Source: Welwitschia mirabilis
Taxonomy: Eukaryota; Gnetophyta; Gnetopsida; Welwitschiales
Direction of reading: 5' to 3'
DNA: 40,031 bases
Assembly: GCA_051453625.1 (NCBI GenBank)
Contig: JBOZIK010000001.1
Coordinates: 215,131,309-215,171,339 of the forward strand
Below are positions 19,164 to 30,539 of the stretch, one piece after another (position 1 is the first letter of the stretch; every line of letters begins with the position of its first letter). Below the pieces are notes generated by a model. It was not told the DNA's origin and made no database searches. It saw only the letters and a list, made by a program, of their open reading frames with translations. The translations under genes were made by a program, and so were the position numbers.

Positions 19164-21060
19164 TTGTTGTAGTACAATGGATCATAACAGCTGCTGTCAA
19201 GCTTGTAATATAAATGTTTTGTTGCCTAATATGTCGTTTTGGCCTTAGCATATAAGTGCAACCCAATGGTAGTGGGAATATATTCGTGAAAGATCCTAAT
19301 CTCCCAAGCATCACCTTGCCAATGAACTAGCTCATTGCCATGCTAAGTGAGCTCCATAGGTCCTTTCGGGCATAGTTAAGTATCTTCCAAATAGCCTGTA
19401 AAACAACATAAAATATAACTTTTCACATTGATGTGGAATCACATGAAATTATATGTAAGACATGATAAATAACAATATTGTGATAGGCATAATTAAGTGG
19501 TGAAAATATATATAACGTCTATGTTCCCACACAAGCCACGAAATAGCTTATTGCTAGTCCTTTAGCAGTATAAGCAAAACATAAGCAAAATGAATCATAT
19601 GTGTCTTGAGAATTGTAAGAATTGTATAAAATATATTGTGATCATAACAAAAGACGATAAAGTGCTGGGATGGATCAATCATAAAATGGTTAACATCACC
19701 TCTAAGGTCATGCCAAGTAGCTCACAATTGATAACATATGGAAGATGAACTTTGGTAAATACATAGATCAGTACATAAAACTGCATGAATGCATGCTAGG
19801 AAAGTGTCAGAAAGAATTTGAGATTAGTCTTATGATAATCCATGTAAAGGTGTCATGGAAAATCGTATAATGACTATGTTTAAATTAACATCTGACACCT
19901 CTAACTAGATATCAGAAATGTTCTCATTTGAAATACATGTGAACATGGGTGATAGTGTATATAAAAGGATGTGAAAGATACACTCAACTAGAGAACAAAA
20001 TGTGATATCCTAAAGTAACCTCTAAAATAGGCAGTCAAAGCATCAATAAGACATATGGTAATGAGGAAATGGTGGAAAGATCTAGCATTTCCTTCCCATG
20101 CTTTTACCTCATCCTGATCAATCTCTCTAGTTGATCCCCCATGTTTTGTAACTTGTTGCATGAATGTGTTATTCCTGAAATAGGGATCCTTTGTAGGAGA
20201 AGATGACTATGTGAATTCTGCCAATGATGATTTTCGAAATGTAGGTTGTGAAGTGGGCTATCTTGATGATCTATGAGATGAATGATGTGATGGTGTAGAG
20301 TGACTAGATGTTGGATTTAATGGCTGGTCAAGTATACGCTGTTAGTCATGTCTAGTACATTTCCTTATATGCCTAAACCACCTCCTTGTGATCTAGATGA
20401 GGTAAATGTGGTTAAAAACAGAAAGGTTTAGTCATAGATTGTCTAGTTTGAGCAAAGTCATATTAGTGATAAGCCAAGGAAAGGGCAAAGAATTAGCCTT
20501 CCCTATGACATCTTTGAGCCCATAACAAATGACACTTCTTATGTGGGGTATTTATGGAAATTGTAAGCATAAGGTAAACTATGGTTTTGTCTACCTTGGT
20601 GACATGGGTATGAGCATTTTAATAATAAATCTAAACAATGTAATTTGTTCCTATCCACATTGCTAGCTTTAACATATGAACCATCACAAGTTAAACTTAT
20701 ATACCTAGCTATGACTCCTATATCATCATCAAAATAGTAAGCACAAGTGCAATTAGGCATATGCATGACTGTACAGATGAACAATGGATCGATTGTGAAC
20801 TCTAACATAGGAATCAATGGACAAGTTTAGGTAAATAGCAGTTTTGTCAAGGGCATCAATGCGAATGAGGTATCCATAGTCACAAGCAATGATGGGTTCA
20901 AGGAAGATTTTTGTGTGTATGGTTCAAAAAGGTTTCCCCCATTCCTTTGGCAAGAAAATTGACTGTCTTGATATCTTGACAAGCTAAAGTTTGCAAGGAA
21001 GTGCATGAAAAAGCAAGAGAACTTGGTCAAACATCATGCCATGCTAGACAACTAATAGGG
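19164..21060 (-). other. Unidentified coding-like minus-strand sequence
   Basis: Several minus-strand frames here look like broken protein sequence rather than noise. The region 20310-20130 gives a Ser/His-rich run (SSHSTPSHHSSHRSSR) followed by a charged segment. The region 20880-20770 gives YLIRIDALDKTAIYLNLSID, then VRVHNRSIVHLYSHAYA. The frame at 20539-20817 gives YFDDDIGVIARYISL and DLLLKCSYPCHQ. The frame at 19164-19314 gives GRLGSFTNIFPLPLGC. I do not recognise a family. Its position between the gypsy element and the kelch gene, and its stop codons, suggest part of another transposon or a lost 3' region of the Athila-like element. This is inference. Confidence 0.3.
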
Positions 21061-22475
21061 CATATTGTGATAGGAGAATGAGGTTGAAGTTGTGCGAGCA
21101 GGTTGACAAGGCTTTAGATGGCTTAGGACTTGGCTCTACAATTCTAAAATCGTGTAAGGTCTTTAGCTTGCTTTTTCAGTTTTTATGGTGAAGAAACTCT
21201 AACGGAAAGCAACTTTTGGGGTTTTAAAGTTTGATTTTTCAACCTAAGTTTCCAATTCATTTTTTTTTGAAAATATTGTCTTGGGCTTGCTAGATAGATA
21301 ACGACTGGGGCACAATCTCCTATGATGTTGGGGTAAGCATTCTAATTTTATTAGAGAAAATAGTGAACCTACACTATATTTTTGTAACTATGAACAAAAT
21401 GAAAAAGGGCATATTAGTATTGTTTTTGGCGGACTTGAATATCTTAACAACCTAAACATTTACCAAGACTCAAGACTTCAAACCAATGACAAGAAAATGT
21501 AATCATGACTACTAGTTAGCATCATTTTTGGGCTATATAATTCACCAAAAAGGAAACACAATCTTCATCTAGTAGTTATATTTTTATGATGGGATGATTT
21601 GTACTCGTAATAGTTGATAGACTAAATACCAAGCATTCCCTAGATAGGATAAGATTTATGTTGTAATGCTTTCGACAGATGATATGAACTATAACACCAT
21701 TGTCTGCACCTCATGATGCATTAGTACTTCACAGATAGGACAGGACTATTCAACCATTATGGCTCTAGCTTGTTGCCGTTCTTTCATTAAGCTCACTGTT
21801 CACTTGGCAACAGTTGTTTAATAATATTATAATTATTATTTTGGTGCATCTTTTCATAATGATTTTTCTTTGAATTGTAGTGACATAAGCTTAATCCATG
21901 GTATGATGACTACACAACAATAAAGATGGGAGTCAAGCACATTGTTGCCTAGTTGGTATGTGAATAGAGGTGACCTTAACCTATCAAGGTCAAGTTAGTC
22001 AAGTAGTGGGATCAACCATAAGCGATGGGGGTTTATAAAATGAGCCATGTGAACCATGTAATTAATGTAACTTTAGGTTTTGGGAAGATTAGGCTAAAGA
22101 CTTTACATCACCTGAACTCATATTTTTCTAGAATTTAACTAATTATTTCAAACTAAGTTAATTCATGTTTTGGTTATATCCTTATTGTATAAAAAGAAAT
22201 AAAGCTTCAGTTAAAGGGAAAGGGTGTAAGTCATGGGCTATAGAGATAAATCCGTGGAAATGTTGGCTATTGACATTAGGATAAATGACTAGCTTTAAGG
22301 CTCATAATTTTGATAGCACAATGAGGAAAACATCTGAGATTTGAAAAGCACTAGCCTATCTAGATACAAGATTTCTAGGAAACTTGTGAAGTCCAAAGTA
22401 AAACTAGGTCCTTACGATCAAAATTTTTCTTAAGGATATGTTTGTAAGGAAAAGGCTTTCATTCCTTAGAAATTT
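21061..22475. other. Probable 3' region of the Athila-like element, unresolved
   Basis: No domain or LTR end was recognised. It adjoins the integrase end at 22476, so untranslated sequence and a 3' LTR would be expected here, but I could not match it with anything upstream of 28775, where the 5' LTR should lie. Confidence 0.3.
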
Positions 22476-23045
22476 TTATGTCTTATAGGTCTCATTTCGA
22501 GTTCCCTCTAATTCGTTTAGGCTTGGTTTCATAAGTTTTCCATCGTTTTCTAAGCTTAAGTTGAGTACTTTTATTGCCAAAGATGCTTTGATTTTAACAC
22601 TACAAGTAATTGACAAGCCTTTCCAATGACCCATATATAAGGCGATGCGTCTAAAGATGTTTGTAAGCAACTTTATATGTCCAAAGTGCATCACTAAGTT
22701 AAAGCCAACGCATTTTATGGTCTTGGACAATTTTTTCAAATATTGTTTCTATTGCCCTATAAACTCTTTCAAGTAAGCCTTTGGTTTTTAGGTGTAAGGT
22801 ATGGATAGGGTTATGACTCATTTGTTTAGGATTTGATTACAAAAATGGGTTCCTCCACCACTAAAAGGATGTCGGATTGAGATAGGATATTCTCATGAAG
22901 GAATTTGGTAATTATTTCTGCATGATCATGTCTATAAGGAGACACTTTTACCAACTTACTAACACAATCAACATATATTGGGATATATTAGTAGCTAAGA
23001 AAGGTGGATTAGGACCTTAACTATCTATACTCCATACATCAAAAA
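22476..23045 (-). pseudogene. Athila-like integrase, core and C-terminal part (broken)
   Basis: Near the gap edge at 23045 the minus strand reads LFDVWSID, the start of the integrase core with its first catalytic Asp, then IDCVSKLVKVSPYRHDHAEI and ITKFLHENI. The second block with Asp reads SDILLVVEEP, where GG-SHF would be expected. Further on, DALWTYKVAYKH and RLIYGS match the block before LVYGKACHLPVE. The frame 22476-22739 ends with AIKVLNLSLEN and LNELEGTRNETYKT, matching the conserved C-terminal helix (FDL-AGE-R-LQLNELEE-R-EAYE). Frames shift several times. Confidence 0.8.
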
Positions 23046-23853
23046 GTTTAACTTNNNNNNNNNNNNNNNNNNNNNNNNNNNNNNNNNNNNNNNNNNNNNN
23101 NNNNNNNNNNNNNNNNNNNNNNNNNNNNNNNNNNNNNNNNNNNNNNNNNNNNNNNNNNNNNNNNNNNNNNNNNNNNNNNNNNNNNNNNNNNNNNNNNNNN
23201 NNNNNNNNNNNNNNNNNNNNNNNNNNNNNNNNNNNNNNNNNNNNNNNNNNNNNNNNNNNNNNNNNNNNNNNNNNNNNNNNNNNNNNNNNNNNNNNNNNNN
23301 NNNNNNNNNNNNNNNNNNNNNNNNNNNNNNNNNNNNNNNNNNNNNNNNNNNNNNNNNNNNNNNNNNNNNNNNNNNNNNNNNNNNNNNNNNNNNNNNNNNN
23401 NNNNNNNNNNNNNNNNNNNNNNNNNNNNNNNNNNNNNNNNNNNNNNNNNNNNNNNNNNNNNNNNNNNNNNNNNNNNNNNNNNNNNNNNNNNNNNNNNNNN
23501 NNNNNNNNNNNNNNNNNNNNNNNNNNNNNNNNNNNNNNNNNNNNNNNNNNNNNNNNNNNNNNNNNNNNNNNNNNNNNNNNNNNNNNNNNNNNNNNNNNNN
23601 NNNNNNNNNNNNNNNNNNNNNNNNNNNNNNNNNNNNNNNNNNNNNNNNNNNNNNNNNNNNNNNNNNNNNNNNNNNNNNNNNNNNNNNNNNNNNNNNNNNN
23701 NNNNNNNNNNNNNNNNNNNNNNNNNNNNNNNNNNNNNNNNNNNNNNNNNNNNNNNNNNNNNNNNNNNNNNNNNNNNNNNNNNNNNNNNNNNNNNNNNNNN
23801 NNNNNNNNNNNNNNNNNNNNNNNNNNNNNNNNNNNNNNNNNNNNNNNNNNNNN

Positions 23854-24640
23854 TATAATTAAGTGGCATAATGGATCTGCTTGATCAAACTTTTGACAAC
23901 TTTTGTAAGTTTTGCAACATAACTAGGCATCCTTAAAGATCCTAGGCCAATATAAATGACTGTGTAACACTTTTGGCAGAAATTTTCATAGAGAATAATG
24001 TCACTTGACAAACATTTTTATGAAGGAATTCTAAGACACTCATTGTCTTGTCATACGGAATACGTTGTCTAAGGATTTGGTCAGCTCAATATGTACGTGA
24101 AAGGTGGTTCTCAAATATAGTAGTTTTCTTGTGAGAATACTAAATGCGTTACTTGTTTAGTAAGATTAATAGGCCAAGGTTAGTTGGAAGTATAATTAGC
24201 ATACGAAGAATACCAAGATTGCACAGAAGGGGCATAGAGTTTTTGGTCTAGGAAAGTGTTAGTAATGGGTAGGGATAAATCATTAACGTAATAGAGACAG
24301 CAAAGATGGTCAACAACTTAGTTTTCAGTTGCTTTCTTATTCATATTCTCAAATCAAACTCTTGTAATAAAAACATCCTTCTAATTAAGCAAGGCTGGAC
24401 GTCTTTTTTATTTTGAAGGTAGCTAAGACCAACATGATTGTTTGAGGTTATAACTTTTGTCCAGGAAGATAATATTACGGTACGAAATTACTTTCATAGT
24501 AATGGAATTAAGGCGAGGATCAATAAAAAAATTAATTGGATAAGATATAACACAAGGTTTTTCATCTTTTCTTTGTTTAAATTCTGCTTTTAAGGCATTA
24601 TACCTTTTAACACATGTCAACTTGAAAGGCAAAGACCTTC
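23854..24640 (-). pseudogene. Athila-like RNase H and integrase zinc finger (broken)
   Basis: The 69-codon frame at 24423-24632 begins PFKLTCVKRYNALKAEFKQR, matching the RNase H start PFELMCDASDYAVGAVLGQR; the catalytic Asp in CDAS is lost (CVKR). Nearer the gap (about 23960-23870) the strand reads LYWPRIFKDA, then CCKTYKSCQKFDQ, matching FYWPTLFKDA followed by C-x-x-C-D-x-C-Q of the HHCC finger. The gap removes what follows. Confidence 0.8.
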
Positions 24641-24928
24641 CAGGAGGCTATAGGACAAGAGTGGCGTTTATTAAGATTTTGAAGTGTTAAAAGAGTTTTT
24701 CACCTTCTTTATTCAAATCGAAATTAGTGTGCTTATTAAGAAGTTCATAGATAGGTTGGTAAACTTTACTAAACTCTTATGAGAACCTTTGTGGTATCCA
24801 TAACGTCCTAGGAATTGTCTCACATCTTTTATTGTTTTGGGAGTTGATAGATTTTTAATTGTTTCTAATTTCATGTTGTCAGTTATATGCCTTCCTTTGA
24901 ATTTGTGTCTTGGAAGTATTCTATAATT
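24640..24928 (-). pseudogene. Athila-like RT C-terminal piece
   Basis: The minus strand reads KLETIKNLSTPKTIKDVRQFLG, matching the block K-IEVI-KLPPP-TVKGVRSFLGHAGFYRRF that follows the RT thumb. The start of this piece joins, across the LTR-like insertion, to the RT core upstream at 25326. Confidence 0.8.
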
Positions 24929-25325
24929 TGTTATGAACCAAACACAAAAAGAAAAGACATAGAGGGCTTTACATGGTAAAACCCTCGAACGCTAAGGGAA
25001 ACAACCATGAGAAAATAGTGTGGAGCTCTTGCTAGAAAGACAAGCTTACAAACAAGCCAAGAAAGGCTTCAAGATTCAGCTCTCAAACCTATGTGGTAGG
25101 AATCACTCCTTAAGCCAAATGCTATCCAAAACAACTTGATGCACCAACACAACCTTAGAATGAGATTAAATAGATGCAGAGCAAAATTTCTAGAATGCTT
25201 CTAACTTTTTTCCTGTAATTACAAGTATCAATTAACCCCCCAATAACCCTTAAAAGACTATGCTAATATTTTCTTTTTAACAAAGTGATTAACAATGAAA
25301 CATGATATATTACAAAAGGAATAAA
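24929..25325 (-). mobile_element. LTR-like insertion (possible solo LTR) in the Athila RT
   Basis: About 400 bp of non-coding sequence interrupts the RT between its palm and thumb blocks. It begins TGTTATGAACCAAACAC at 24929 and contains TTTACATGGTAAAACCCTCG, a motif also present, somewhat changed, in the LTR-like region at 38838-39130. A plant copia LTR in minus orientation often shows such a TTTACGTGGTTCGG-type word. The right boundary is approximate and I could not find a matching 5-bp target duplication, so solo LTR is the likeliest reading but not proved. Confidence 0.5.
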
Positions 25326-26260
25326 TTAGGCTTCACAATGGAGCATGATTGACTATATATTGACATTTTTCTCAACTAAGGACACACTTAGTTTGACACA
25401 TCTAATTAAGGCTTTTTCTCAGTTATGAAGGTATTCATGAAATATTTCGCTAAAGAAAGAAAAACCACCTATTAACACTTTTAAACAATCGTCTATGAGA
25501 CATTGGATTATTTTCATCATGCACTGTTACAATGTAGTAAGGACGTTGCATAGACCAAAGGGTATACTTCTATGCACGAATGTTCTAAATAAGCATGTAA
25601 AAGTTGTTTTCTCATGCTCTTTATGACAAGTTTCTACTTAGTGATTTCTAGGGTAATTACCTAAGACACAATAATGCAAGTGACCTGAGAACATCCCCCA
25701 ATGAAAAATGGTTCTTTTCAGTGACAGGGGGAGTCTATTAGAAGTACATTGAAACGGGTCGGGACTAGTTACGACGTAACTAGGTCACTGACTGACTTTC
25801 CTAAAATCTGTACACATTTCTGACCAGAGATGTAGTCCTGTGGTTATTTCATCACCATTCTAAACCTTTGTTGTGATTCCAGAATTTTTAGGCATACAAT
25901 GTGTGTAGGACTTGCCTAGTCATTCTTGTGAACAGGGGAGATAATTCCAACATTTAAGAGTTAAAGTGCTACTTTTTTACGACTTCTTTGATATCAGGGA
26001 TAATTCTTCTTTGAGTGTCTGCCAGCACTTCAACATTTTCTCCTAAACTTGATCTTATGCGTGAATAGCTTGAGACCTATTCCTCTAAGAATAGGAAATA
26101 GTCACCCTATAGCATTCTTATACTTATTCTGAAGTCCAATAAGTTTGATGTCATGATCTAGTTCAAAACAACTAGAAATCACCACAAGATATCATATTTG
26201 CCCAAGTGTGCATGCTTCAAGTTGTGCGTGAGGGTTAATTTCAAGTTGGAGGGATCCTTG
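25326..26260 (-). pseudogene. Athila-like RT core (catalytic Asp pair lost)
   Basis: From high to low coordinates the minus strand reads LKLTLTHNLKHAHLGKYD (linker; family form LKPLP-HLKYAYLG), QRRIIPDIKEVVKK, MPKNSGITT, LHLWSEMCTDFRKVS (family WRVCIDYRKLN), HFSLGDVLRSLA, KTTFTCLFRTFVHRSIPFGL and CMMKIIQCLID. The catalytic block reads KVLIGGFSFF (family VFMDDFSVF): both catalytic Asp codons, GAT GAT, now read GGT GGT at 25463-25468. The RT is certainly inactive. The blocks fall in several frames. Confidence 0.88.
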
Positions 26261-26519
26261 CTGGCCTAAGCAAAGATTGATGGTTTAGTTTCTCTTCACT
26301 ACACAAGAGATTAGTTGGTGGTCTAAGTAAAGAGTGATGGTTTAGTTTATGAGGAAATCTAGGTTCCTTATCTATAAAATCAGTGTAGTTCATTGGTTTA
26401 TTCTTCTCTTTCTATCATTAAAGGTTTTTATTAGTTACAAGAAAGTCAGTTTTATCTAAGGCTAATGTTTCTACTTCATTAACCTTTTTACATTCTTTTC
26501 TATTCGTCCATTTGATTAC

Positions 26520-26720
26520 ATCGAAAACATTCATTTTTATAGCTAAGTTCCTAAATGTAAGTTTCCTAGTGCTAGTTGCATGATGATGTGAGTAGTGGCT
26601 AAAAAAGGTCCTCCTTAGATTAAGGAGAATCCTCCATTGATATACTCCATTACTAATACTACAAAGCCATTGGAAGATGGCACATACCAGCTTTTACTAA
26701 GAGATCTTGAGCAACTCTCT
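26520..26720 (-). pseudogene. Athila-like protease C-terminal part
   Basis: The minus strand reads VKAGMCHLPMAL, then EYINGGFSLI, a stop, then GGPFLATTHIMQL. This matches VKVGKFIFPADFVVLDMEED, then PLILGRPFLATA-ALIDV of the gypsy protease. The active-site D-S/T-G block should lie upstream toward 26900 but I cannot place it. A 772-N gap begins at 27002. Confidence 0.75.
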
Positions 26721-26987
26721 TAGGCAAGTTAGTAGGTTCATTAGCTAGCTGTATTATTAAGCAACATGTGCTAAAGCTTCCCAACCATAATTGCTTCTAA
26801 AAGGAATAAGGCATGAGATTTAGAGTAGCATTCTGATCAAGATGAACTCTTTATCTATGATGTGTTTACCAATTCTACATGAAATAGTGGGAAAACCGAA
26901 ATCTTTATATTTAGAGGAATTTGATTTTGTGTGAGAACACTAATGTTTTGTGTTTAGAGGACATTTCTTTAACATTATGTTTTCTCT

Positions 26988-27787
26988 TAATTGAGATATG
27001 ANNNNNNNNNNNNNNNNNNNNNNNNNNNNNNNNNNNNNNNNNNNNNNNNNNNNNNNNNNNNNNNNNNNNNNNNNNNNNNNNNNNNNNNNNNNNNNNNNNN
27101 NNNNNNNNNNNNNNNNNNNNNNNNNNNNNNNNNNNNNNNNNNNNNNNNNNNNNNNNNNNNNNNNNNNNNNNNNNNNNNNNNNNNNNNNNNNNNNNNNNNN
27201 NNNNNNNNNNNNNNNNNNNNNNNNNNNNNNNNNNNNNNNNNNNNNNNNNNNNNNNNNNNNNNNNNNNNNNNNNNNNNNNNNNNNNNNNNNNNNNNNNNNN
27301 NNNNNNNNNNNNNNNNNNNNNNNNNNNNNNNNNNNNNNNNNNNNNNNNNNNNNNNNNNNNNNNNNNNNNNNNNNNNNNNNNNNNNNNNNNNNNNNNNNNN
27401 NNNNNNNNNNNNNNNNNNNNNNNNNNNNNNNNNNNNNNNNNNNNNNNNNNNNNNNNNNNNNNNNNNNNNNNNNNNNNNNNNNNNNNNNNNNNNNNNNNNN
27501 NNNNNNNNNNNNNNNNNNNNNNNNNNNNNNNNNNNNNNNNNNNNNNNNNNNNNNNNNNNNNNNNNNNNNNNNNNNNNNNNNNNNNNNNNNNNNNNNNNNN
27601 NNNNNNNNNNNNNNNNNNNNNNNNNNNNNNNNNNNNNNNNNNNNNNNNNNNNNNNNNNNNNNNNNNNNNNNNNNNNNNNNNNNNNNNNNNNNNNNNNNNN
27701 NNNNNNNNNNNNNNNNNNNNNNNNNNNNNNNNNNNNNNNNNNNNNNNNNNNNNNNNNNNNNNNNNNNNNNNNNTAATTGAGATATGA
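26988..27787. other. 772-N gap flanked by the same 14 bp
   Basis: TAATTGAGATATGA stands immediately left (26988-27001) and right (27774-27787) of the gap. With an estimated gap size this may be coincidence, a target duplication of an unsequenced insertion, or an unmerged contig overlap. Confidence 0.6.
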
Positions 27788-28775
27788 TCTTTAAGGAAGT
27801 TCTGTTTAACTTCATCTAGTAAAGGTATATTAATCTTTAATTCCTTATAAGATTTTTAAGAGTTCCTTGTGTTCTTTTGTTTGCTTATCTTCTTTGTGAA
27901 GTCCAGAAGAAGGTAAAGGAGGAACATGTTTTATAGGTTTTAAATCATAGTGTTTTCATCATGTTCCTACTATGTTTCCTCACTAATTGCAGGTGTTTCT
28001 TGTGATATTTTGAGTTTAAAGATTCTTCTTTCTCATATATTGTTTTCCCACTGTTAGCTATGATGGAGTTGGATTGTCATATATTGTTTTCTTTTGTTTC
28101 TAGAACATTTGCTTGCTTCTAAGATTCATATCAATTATTTCCTTTATTTTTGTTAAGGAGGTTTGCTTTGATTAATGGTGTTGTAGATGTGGTTGGTAGT
28201 TTGTTTGAATTCTTGTATGCTCCATTACACCCTAGCAAACTTATCATCATAGCTTTCACTTATGTACTTTTATGATATCATGAATTTGACTAGGATATTT
28301 TACGTGTAAGATCCATCCATTTGTTGTTATGGTTGGGGTTGACTTTGTAGGGGTTGTGGATGTTTTACAACTTAAAGGTTAGCCACCTTTTATTGATTAC
28401 TCCATGGAAATCTACCATGTTTCTCCTATCGGGGTTTATGTTTGCGAAAATGGGCTTTTCCCGCTTAAATGTGTTAATTTTTTCACACCTTTTCGTTGCA
28501 ACCTCTTGAAAATATGGAAATTAGTGACCTTTTTTTAGTTTGATTCATAAAGATTACCTATGTTGAAAACTTTAGGAGCTTTAAGTTCTCTTTTGGCATG
28601 TGATAATAAAGGTAGTGTATCCATTTTCCTTAAGTTTCTGTTGGACACGAACTTGATCCTTAGATGCTGGGGTCCCCTTTTCAACTCTACCTGATCCTCT
28701 CTTTTGATGAGCTCCAATTCTACCTCTTCTTTCTCCCTTTTTCTCATCTCCCTCTTCTCCCTTACTTTCCCCACC
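27774..28775 (-). pseudogene. Possible gag region of the Athila-like element
   Basis: Position, upstream of protease on the minus strand, predicts gag. What I see is weak: an Asn/Ser/Thr/Lys-rich run at about 28230-28100, and an open frame at 28535-28774 that starts with a charged MGKVREKREMRKREKEEVEL segment and continues KFVSNRNLRKMDTLPLLSHA. The charged start reads opposite the CT-rich tract and may be a by-product of it. No zinc knuckle is visible. Confidence 0.35.
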
Positions 28776-28865
28776 TTCTCCCTTACCTTTCCCCTCTTCC
28801 TTTCTTTCCTTCTCTCTTCTTCTTTCTCTTCTTTTCTTTCTTCCTTCCCATCTGCCTCACTCCAC
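28670..28865 (+). repeat. CT-rich low-complexity tract
   Basis: About 190 bp made almost only of C and T on the plus strand (TCTCCC, CTTTCC, TTCTTTC words). It yields artificial Leu/Phe/Pro-rich open frames. Long pyrimidine tracts occur in leaders of gypsy elements and in promoters. Role unknown. Confidence 0.8.
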
Positions 28866-30300
28866 TAGTCAATCCCATGACTTGGGCATAGAATCTGGTC
28901 AATAGTCTAGGCCTTGCTCTCTCGCTCTAGTTCAGCTTTAGGCTCCAGCTTAGCTTCAGGAACTAGATTCAAAGTTCAGTAACAACTTTAGCTCTTCTAG
29001 TCCTAGGCTCTACCTTCATCAAGGTTCTTGGCCTTCTCACTCCACAGGAAAACATCTTCAACCTGCCTTCTTTGCCTAGGATCCTTCCTCAGCCTCATCC
29101 TTTCTCATTCCGTTTCATTTTTCCCTTCTATTCCTTCTTTCTTCCTTTTGTCTCCACCCATGCTTCTTCCCTCATCATTTCCCCGAATGCACCTCAATTT
29201 CATGCCCTGGGCATGGAATTCATCTCAATTGGCATGGAGTTCCTCTCTTGCAGATTCCTCTGCTAGCTTAGTTCAGTCGGATGCTAGCTTTGATAATTCA
29301 CGAGAAGAGAAATTAGATGATGACAACCTAGATAACCCGGATCTCTATCATTAGATGCCAGGTTGGCTCACAACCTAAGTTCCTCCAAGAAGCTACCCTC
29401 GCCCCTCCTTTGCCCATTTCTTCCTCCCTCCACACCCTCACTACGTAGAGTCTAGGTCAATAGGCATGGAATTCTGAGACCTCTCTCCTCACCTTCCTTC
29501 AGAACTTTTGTTCCAGTCTCTTCCTTGCAAAATTCAATTTCCTCTACTCTCTTGCACATCTCTGCACTTTGTATCCTCCCCAAGTTGTTTCATTCTCAGA
29601 GATGTAGTTTGCACTGTTTCCTTCATTGAAGGCATGATTATTTGGCCCACACTATCACTTCAGCTTCAGAAGAGCCATAAGGTTGCATCAAATCCGTACG
29701 GAACACTAGAATCAAGCGAGGCAATTCATGACATTACATCATAGTGTGAGTTACCACCCTAGTGCTGAGGTAGGTGACTAACTAGCCATCCATTGGAGTG
29801 ATACTCTCTGGACCATTAGGGACCAACTAGCCATCCATTAACGTTTCTGTGATTGCGTCATCGGTCTTCCAATCATTATCTCAATGTTAGAATCACAACT
29901 AGCCCAACAACAATGAGGACAACTAGACAACATGTCCCATCATCATAATCCCCCTTTCCTTACTTCCATGTTATTTCCTCTTCTCTGCCTTCCATCTAAG
30001 AGGTAGTCTCTCCCTTTCTCTCTTGCTTTTCAGTCTATATATTTGGGAGACCCTCTCTACGTTTCCTCTTTATTCCCCTCTTATCCTCCAGTATTGTAAA
30101 AGTTATTTGTGGGATTGTAGTTCCCTTCCTTATATATCAGATAGTGATCTTGCCTTCGACTCTTTTCTAGACTCCTTGCTAGTTGACGATTTCACCTTCT
30201 CTGCAAGGAAGACTCATGAAGACAACATAAGGAGCCTCTATCAACTGCACATCGATTTGCCAATTCTAATGCTTTCTCATCAAGTTTTATAATAAATTGT
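28866..30300 (+). other. Pyrimidine-rich promoter/leader-like region, unidentified
   Basis: The stretch has no domain-bearing frame. A phrase around GGGCATGGAATTC recurs in variants (28884, 29210, 29461), and AACTAGCCATCCATT occurs twice (29780 and 29826). A TATA-like TATATAT at 30036-30042 is followed by CT-rich leader sequence and, near 30290, by AATAAA-like words. This layout fits an LTR with its leader on the plus strand, but no TG/CA ends or second copy was found. Confidence 0.35.
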
Positions 30301-30539
30301 TTTCAGTTATCTGTTTTTGTCGTGTAATGGTCATCCCTTCTTCTTGCCTAGGAGAGACCTATTTATACTTCTCTCCTCTCCGTTTCAATGCGTAATGTTT
30401 TCAAAGAGATATTAATAAAAAGAGTTCTGTTCCTTTCTCATTATGTTGTTACTTACTAGGCCTAGCCCATGCTTTAGCCCTATTCCCCGGTTACTTTGTA
30501 CTTTGAAGGAGATAATATTGGGTACCAAGTTTCCAGTTG

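Larger units (their letters stand above)
22476..26950 (-). mobile_element. Athila-like Ty3/gypsy relic (PR-RT-RH-IN)
   Basis: On the minus strand the gypsy order is complete, with decayed domains: protease (about 26720-26520), linker to RT (26260-25990), RT (25990-25326 and 24928-24640, interrupted by an LTR-like insertion), RNase H (24640-24423), integrase zinc finger (24010-23854), a 799-N gap, integrase core (23045-22740) and C-terminal region (22740-22476). The wording of blocks such as SxDALWTYKVAYK, LNLSLENDGK-LNELEGTRNETY and CMPKNSGITT matches what I know of Athila/Tat elements better than chromoviruses. Stops and frameshifts are throughout. Gag may continue to 28775. Confidence 0.85.

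Noticed and set aside
23048-27815. Very long open frames over 23048-23869 and 26940-27815
   Set aside because: They consist almost wholly of N; the frames are open only because unknown bases contain no stop codons.
28664-28891. Leu/Phe/Pro-rich plus frame resembling a membrane protein
   Set aside because: It is a direct product of the CT-rich low-complexity tract.
29508-29744. 78-codon plus frame as a small gene
   Set aside because: No domain, no splice context, and it sits in a pyrimidine-rich stretch that yields several similar chance frames.
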